From an uncultured Butyrivibrio sp. (GTDB taxonomy: Bacteria; Bacillota; Clostridia; Lachnospirales; Lachnospiraceae), in assembly GCA_947168935.1 (NCBI GenBank), contig CAMVNV010000022.1, forward strand, positions 1 to 35,550: 35,550 nt of DNA, read 5' to 3'. The stretch's first letter is position 1; every line of letters begins with the position of its first letter. The notes under the pieces were generated by a model. It was not told the DNA's origin. It saw nothing but the letters and a program-made list of their open reading frames with translations, and searched no databases. Positions 32,423 to 35,550 of the stretch are shown here, piece after piece. The translations under genes were made by a program, and so were the position numbers.

Positions 32423-32896
32423 ATGTCTGAGATAGATAGGTTAAAAGAAATCGTTGAAAAGCTTAGAAGTGAAGATGGATGTGCTTGGGATAAGGTTCAG
32501 ACCCATAGCAGTCTTAAGCCCTGCTGCGTAGAAGAGGCAGCAGAAGTTGTCGGCGGCATCAACATTCTTGAGAAAACCGGAGATCCAACTAATCTTAAGG
32601 AGGAGCTTGGAGACCTTCTTTTGCAGGTAATGTTCCAATCTGTAATTGCAGAGGAAGAGGGGCTTTTTACATTTGATGATGTTGCTCAGACTATTTCAGA
32701 TAAGATGATAAGAAGGCACCCGCATGTGTTTGGAGATATGAAGTTTGCGTCAGAAGAAGAACTCCATAAAGCCTGGGCTGATATCAAGAAAAAAGAAAAG
32801 GAAGGCCGGGAGTGGGAAGCAGACTATCTTGAAGAAGCTATGAATGAGTCGGCAAGACTTATTGATAAAGCTAAGGAAAGAAAGGGCTTTAAGTAA
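32423..32896 (+). CDS. mazG: MazG-type nucleoside triphosphate pyrophosphohydrolase
   Basis: A 157-aa single-domain MazG protein, shorter than the two-domain E. coli enzyme (~263 aa). It opens DRLKEIVEKLRSEDGCAWDKVQTHSSLKP, the standard MazG start. The metal-binding acidic residues are EEAAE (residues ~38-42) and EELGD (~60-64), followed by LLLQVMFQSVIAEEEGLF and the conserved MIRRHPHVFGD. It should hydrolyse (d)NTPs to monophosphates and PPi, for house-cleaning or (p)ppGpp-linked functions. RBS is GATGAGG before ATG 32423. A new transcription unit begins here. Confidence 0.9.
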   Translation: MSEIDRLKEIVEKLRSEDGCAWDKVQTHSSLKPCCVEEAAEVVGGINILEKTGDPTNLKEELGDLLLQVMFQSVIAEEEGLFTFDDVAQTISDKMIRRHPHVFGDMKFASEEELHKAWADIKKKEKEGREWEADYLEEAMNESARLIDKAKERKGFK

Positions 32897-33005
32897 CTTT
32901 ATGATATGACATTAGTCTAAATGACGTGACATAAGATTTGAGAGATTTATATAAGATAAGAAAGATGAAGAAGATAATCGTTAGATCAAAAGAAAGTTGA
33001 ATATT

Positions 33006-33695
33006 ATGAATATACTAAAAAAATTAACTGGCCACATATGGTATATGCCATATGAATCAGAAAGAGACAGACCAAATCTGTGCTATGTTAAAGGGGATAG
33101 TTTTAGTATCGCGATAGATGCAGGACACTCGCAGGCCCATACTAAGGATTTTTATGCTCTTTTGGAGCAAGAAGGCCTGCCCCTTCCAAGTCTTACAGTG
33201 ATCACCCACTGGCACTGGGATCATACGTTTGGTATGCACGCTGTTAATGGTCTGTGCATTGCTAATGAAAAGACAAGAGATTACCTTGCCAAGTGGAAAG
33301 AGAAGATTGAAACAAATGGTCCCGATGAGTTCCTATCACTCCATGAAAGTATCAGGAGAGAATATTCAGGAAATAAGCCTGTAATCGTAACACTTCCTGA
33401 CATAGTATTTTCAGGCAGTATGGAACTTGATCTTGGTGGTATCCACGTCAAAATAATGCAGGCCCAGTCACCACACACAGACGATGCGACACTTGTTTAT
33501 GTCTATGAGGAGAAGGTTCTTTTCATAGGGGATGCTAATAGTGGTGAATTCCCAACATGGATCAAAAGTAGGGACCTTAGCATGAAGCTTGTAGATACGA
33601 TCAAAGAGATTGATCCTAAGATTTGCCTAGAGGGCCATTGGGAGCCTGTTGAGACTTCTGATACCTTAGCTGATCTTATGACTTTTGATAATTGA
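33006..33695 (+). CDS. Metallo-beta-lactamase-fold hydrolase
   Basis: A 229-aa MBL-fold protein with metal motif HWHWDH (H68, H70, D72, H73), then SPHTDD, FIGDANSGEF and EGHWEP supplying later ligands. It resembles the glyoxalase II/beta-lactamase-like superfamily; the substrate is unknown. It is unrelated in detail to the UlaG-like protein at 1643. The ORF track starts at TTG 32997; ATG 33006 is preferred, although its Shine-Dalgarno (AGAAAG) is weak. Likely continues into the thioesterase gene 18 bp downstream. Confidence 0.8.
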   Translation: MNILKKLTGHIWYMPYESERDRPNLCYVKGDSFSIAIDAGHSQAHTKDFYALLEQEGLPLPSLTVITHWHWDHTFGMHAVNGLCIANEKTRDYLAKWKEKIETNGPDEFLSLHESIRREYSGNKPVIVTLPDIVFSGSMELDLGGIHVKIMQAQSPHTDDATLVYVYEEKVLFIGDANSGEFPTWIKSRDLSMKLVDTIKEIDPKICLEGHWEPVETSDTLADLMTFDN

Positions 33696-33713
33696 CATTA
33701 GGAGGTTAGATAC

Positions 33714-34121
33714 ATGGAATATATACACAACGTTCAGTACTATGAAACCGACAAGATGGGCATAACCCATCACTCAAACTATATCAGATGGATGGAAGAA
33801 GCAAGGATAGACTTTCTGTCTCAGATAGGATGGGACTATGCAAAGCTTGAAGAGATGGGGATCATATCACCGGTTTTGAGCGTGACTTGTGACTACAAGC
33901 AGAGCACGACATTCCCGGACAGCGTTCATATAAGCGTCTCGGTAAAAGAGTTTAAAGGCGTTAAGCTCCACCTTGCCTACGAAATGAAGAATCAGGACGG
34001 AGGGACTGTATGCAAGGGTACATCTTCACATGCATTTTTAAATCGTGAAGGAAGACCTATCCGAATGAAGGATGAACAGCCTGAGCTCTTTGAGGCACTT
34101 AGCAGTTTGGTATCTGCATAA
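33714..34121 (+). CDS. 4-hydroxybenzoyl-CoA thioesterase-like (hotdog, YbgC type)
   Basis: A 135-aa hotdog-fold acyl-CoA thioesterase. The active-site segment is YYETDKMGITHHSNYIRWMEEAR with the catalytic Asp at D13, as in 4HBT/YbgC enzymes. The length is normal. The role is probably hydrolysis of short or aromatic acyl-CoA. No Tol-Pal genes are nearby (expected for a Gram-positive). TAGGAGG precedes ATG 33714. It is followed within 21 bp by the nitroreductase gene, suggesting an operon. Confidence 0.88.
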   Translation: MEYIHNVQYYETDKMGITHHSNYIRWMEEARIDFLSQIGWDYAKLEEMGIISPVLSVTCDYKQSTTFPDSVHISVSVKEFKGVKLHLAYEMKNQDGGTVCKGTSSHAFLNREGRPIRMKDEQPELFEALSSLVSA

Positions 34122-34142
34122 CACTATATGGGAGGAAAAGCA

Positions 34143-34721
34143 ATGCTTTATGACTTGGTAAAAGAAAACAGAAGTTACAGAGGCTATAAGGAAGGTTACA
34201 CTATATCTGAAGAAGATCTCAAAGACCTTATAAATATGGCAAGAATCACTGCATCAGGAGCAAATCTTCAGCCGCTGAAATATAGAATCGTTACTGATAG
34301 TAGTGAAGTAGATGCGCTTAATTCCTTAACCAGATGGGCCAAGATGCTGACAAATATTACTTTGCCCCATGAAGGAAAATATCCAAATGCCTACATCGTA
34401 GTCTGCGTAGACAAGGATATCTGCAAGAACGAAGAAACTGCAAAGATGGATATTGGTATTGCTGCTCAGACCATACTACTTGGCGCTGTTGAAAAAGGCC
34501 TTGGAGGATGTATGCTTGGCAATTTTGACAAGGAAGAACTGAATAAGGCTTTGTCACTTACCGAAACAATGTCACCACAGCTTATCATAGCTATTGGAAA
34601 GCCTGATGAAAAAGTAGTTCTTGTAGATACCAGTGACGACGGCAGTACCAAGTATTACAGAGATGAAAATGATATACATTATGTTCCCAAAAGAAAGCTG
34701 GAAGATATCCTGATCAGATAA
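34143..34721 (+). CDS. Nitroreductase-family FMN oxidoreductase
   Basis: A 192-aa nitroreductase. The N-terminal FMN-binding RSYRGY and SGANLQPLKYRIV, and the C-terminal GGCMLGNFDKEEL with LIIAIGKPDEKVV, follow the family pattern. The segment YIVVCVDKDICKNEETAKMDIGIAAQTILLGAVEKGLGG is the core. It reduces nitro or quinone-like compounds with NAD(P)H; the natural substrate is unknown. The ORF track starts at ATG 34128, but GGAGG at 34131-34135 lies inside that extension and is the ribosome binding site for ATG 34143, giving the correct MLYDLVKENRSYRG start. Confidence 0.88.
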   Translation: MLYDLVKENRSYRGYKEGYTISEEDLKDLINMARITASGANLQPLKYRIVTDSSEVDALNSLTRWAKMLTNITLPHEGKYPNAYIVVCVDKDICKNEETAKMDIGIAAQTILLGAVEKGLGGCMLGNFDKEELNKALSLTETMSPQLIIAIGKPDEKVVLVDTSDDGSTKYYRDENDIHYVPKRKLEDILIR

Positions 34722-34807
34722 AGAGTGCAAAAGAGCATTATCCATACTTAAAGTGCGCCTATTATACCGAGGCAAATGAATACAAAACAGAATGGGAAAA
34801 TTGGTAA
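34721..34807 (+). pseudogene. Possible C-terminal gene relic
   Basis: In a frame different from the nitroreductase, 28 codons from 34721 read KSAKEHYPYLKCAYYTEANEYKTEWENW before TAA. The composition is protein-like, and unlike random AT-rich intergenic DNA. The frame is open upstream only to 34663 or so and has no start codon with a ribosome binding site. It may be the tail of a deleted gene; I cannot name the family. Confidence 0.3.
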
Positions 34808-34857
34808 TAAAACACAGATAATGTATTATAACTCAAAGCGGGAGCTTGGAGGATTAA

Positions 34858-35421
34858 ATGAAAGCTAGAGAATACCTTGATATTTTGCATGTTGCTGAGA
34901 GATTAAAGGATACACCTCGTCATTGTACGACTACTAATCGTAGAACTGAGAGCGTTGCTGAACACAGCTGGCGTATCAGTCTTATGGCATTTTTGTTAAG
35001 ACACGAATTCCCGGACCTTGATATAGACAAGGTGGTAGATATGTGCCTTATTCATGATCTTGGAGAGTGCTTTACTGGTGATATTCCGACATTTGTAAAG
35101 ACCGATAATGATAGAGATATTGAGGATAATCTCTTAAACCAATGGGTTCAATCTCTTCCAATTGAGGTATCAAAGGATTTTGCAGCATTGTACGAGGAGA
35201 TGGAAGCTCAGGAAACTAAGGAAGCCAAGCTGTACAAGGCTTTAGATAAATTAGAAGCGCTTATTCAGCACAATGAATCCCCTATAGATACCTGGTCTGA
35301 GAATGAGTATGAGCTTAACAAAACATACGCATTCGATACAGTTGCTTTTTCTGATTGGCTCACAGAACTACGAAAAGCTATACTTGATGATACATTAAGT
35401 AAGATTAATGAAGATAAATAA
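34858..35421 (+). CDS. HD-domain hydrolase (YfbR/HDDC2-like)
   Basis: A 187-aa HD phosphohydrolase. The metal ligands are H36 in SVAEHSWRIS, H66-D67 in CLIHDLGE and D130 in YKALDKLEALIQ; R21 in TPRH also fits. Family members include the 5'-deoxynucleotidase YfbR and HDDC2, so dephosphorylation of deoxynucleoside monophosphates is the best guess. The length is normal for the group. GGAGG precedes ATG 34858. A terminator lies 65 bp after the stop. Confidence 0.87.
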   Translation: MKAREYLDILHVAERLKDTPRHCTTTNRRTESVAEHSWRISLMAFLLRHEFPDLDIDKVVDMCLIHDLGECFTGDIPTFVKTDNDRDIEDNLLNQWVQSLPIEVSKDFAALYEEMEAQETKEAKLYKALDKLEALIQHNESPIDTWSENEYELNKTYAFDTVAFSDWLTELRKAILDDTLSKINEDK

Positions 35422-35441
35422 AGAGATTTTTGGAAATAGAT

Positions 35442-35504
35442 ATGTTAAAAGTTCGTAAGGCTGAAAAAGCAGAATTTGATAACATTGGCGGCGCACACTC
35501 GTGA
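35442..35504 (+). pseudogene. Possible N-terminal relic of a GNAT acetyltransferase (20 codons)
   Basis: ATG 35442 begins MLKVRKAEKAEFDNI, which resembles the opening of GNAT N-acetyltransferases (IRKAxxxDxxxI). It then runs into the terminator hairpin and stops at 35502. Too short for confident assignment, and the preceding GGAAA is a weak ribosome binding site. Confidence 0.25.
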
Positions 35505-35530
35505 CTTTAGTCATGAGTTAGCCGCCTTTT
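35487..35530 (+). terminator. Intrinsic terminator
   Basis: GGCGGC (35487-35492) pairs with GCCGCC (35521-35526), enclosing ACTCgTGAC/GTCAtGAGT, followed by TTTTC. It probably ends the HD hydrolase transcript. Confidence 0.85.
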
Positions 35531-35550
35531 CTTGACTCTGCTAATTACGT

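Noticed and set aside
1-35550. Search for CRISPR arrays, IS elements, phage genes, tRNA and rRNA
   Set aside because: No regularly spaced repeats, transposase or integrase motifs, or RNA gene signatures were seen.

Overview
The window looks like chromosome from a motile, low-to-moderate-GC anaerobic Firmicute, most likely Lachnospiraceae of the Butyrivibrio/Pseudobutyrivibrio type. This is inferred from strong GGAGG-type ribosome binding sites on nearly every gene, c-di-GMP proteins, flagellin, FtsX-type and paired ABC transporters, and gene content. I saw no rRNA, tRNA, transposase or CRISPR array. All genes except flagellin are on the + strand.

Layout. (1) 1-3106: the 3' part of a c-di-GMP phosphodiesterase (EAL), a gene-free 337-bp stretch that looks like a promoter plus a ~230-nt structured RNA, then a Nudix hydrolase, an UlaG-like metallo-beta-lactamase-fold protein and a DJ-1/PfpI protein. 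(2) 3207-6873: flagellin (- strand) divergent from an EAL-like/HDOD protein. Both have sigma-28-like promoter elements in the shared intergenic region, and the flagellin leader carries CsrA-like GGA motifs. (3) 6959-20941: a ~14-kb run of nine tightly packed genes: GT2 glycosyltransferase, GT2 fused to a GH3-like acyl-amido-synthetase module, two stand-alone condensation-domain-like acyltransferases, an integral-membrane acyltransferase 3, two half ABC exporters that look like a heterodimer, a second GT2, and a STAS domain fused to an acyl-AMP ligase. No carrier protein or NRPS/PKS module is visible. I read this as an uncharacterised locus that builds, acylates and exports a glycoconjugate or glycolipid-like product. 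It is the best candidate for a new system in the window.

(4) 21147-24713: a CPBP (Abi/CAAX-type) membrane protease with a long Glu/Lys tail, a radical SAM protein with extra C-terminal cysteines, and two unrecognised membrane proteins. (5) 24714-32332: two transporter operons, a LolD/MacB-like ATPase plus FtsX-type permease, and a pair of YbtP/IrtA-like ABC half transporters. The two are preceded by near-identical palindromic operators (GTTAGCG[A/T]TAACTAAC), and an N-terminal relic of another ABC transporter lies before the second. The cognate repressor is not in the window. (6) 32385-35550: housekeeping-type genes (MazG, MBL hydrolase, 4HBT thioesterase, nitroreductase, HD hydrolase), with two short stretches that look like decayed gene ends.

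Most transcription units end in recognisable hairpin plus T-run terminators. Function assignments rest on motifs read by eye; no database search was possible.
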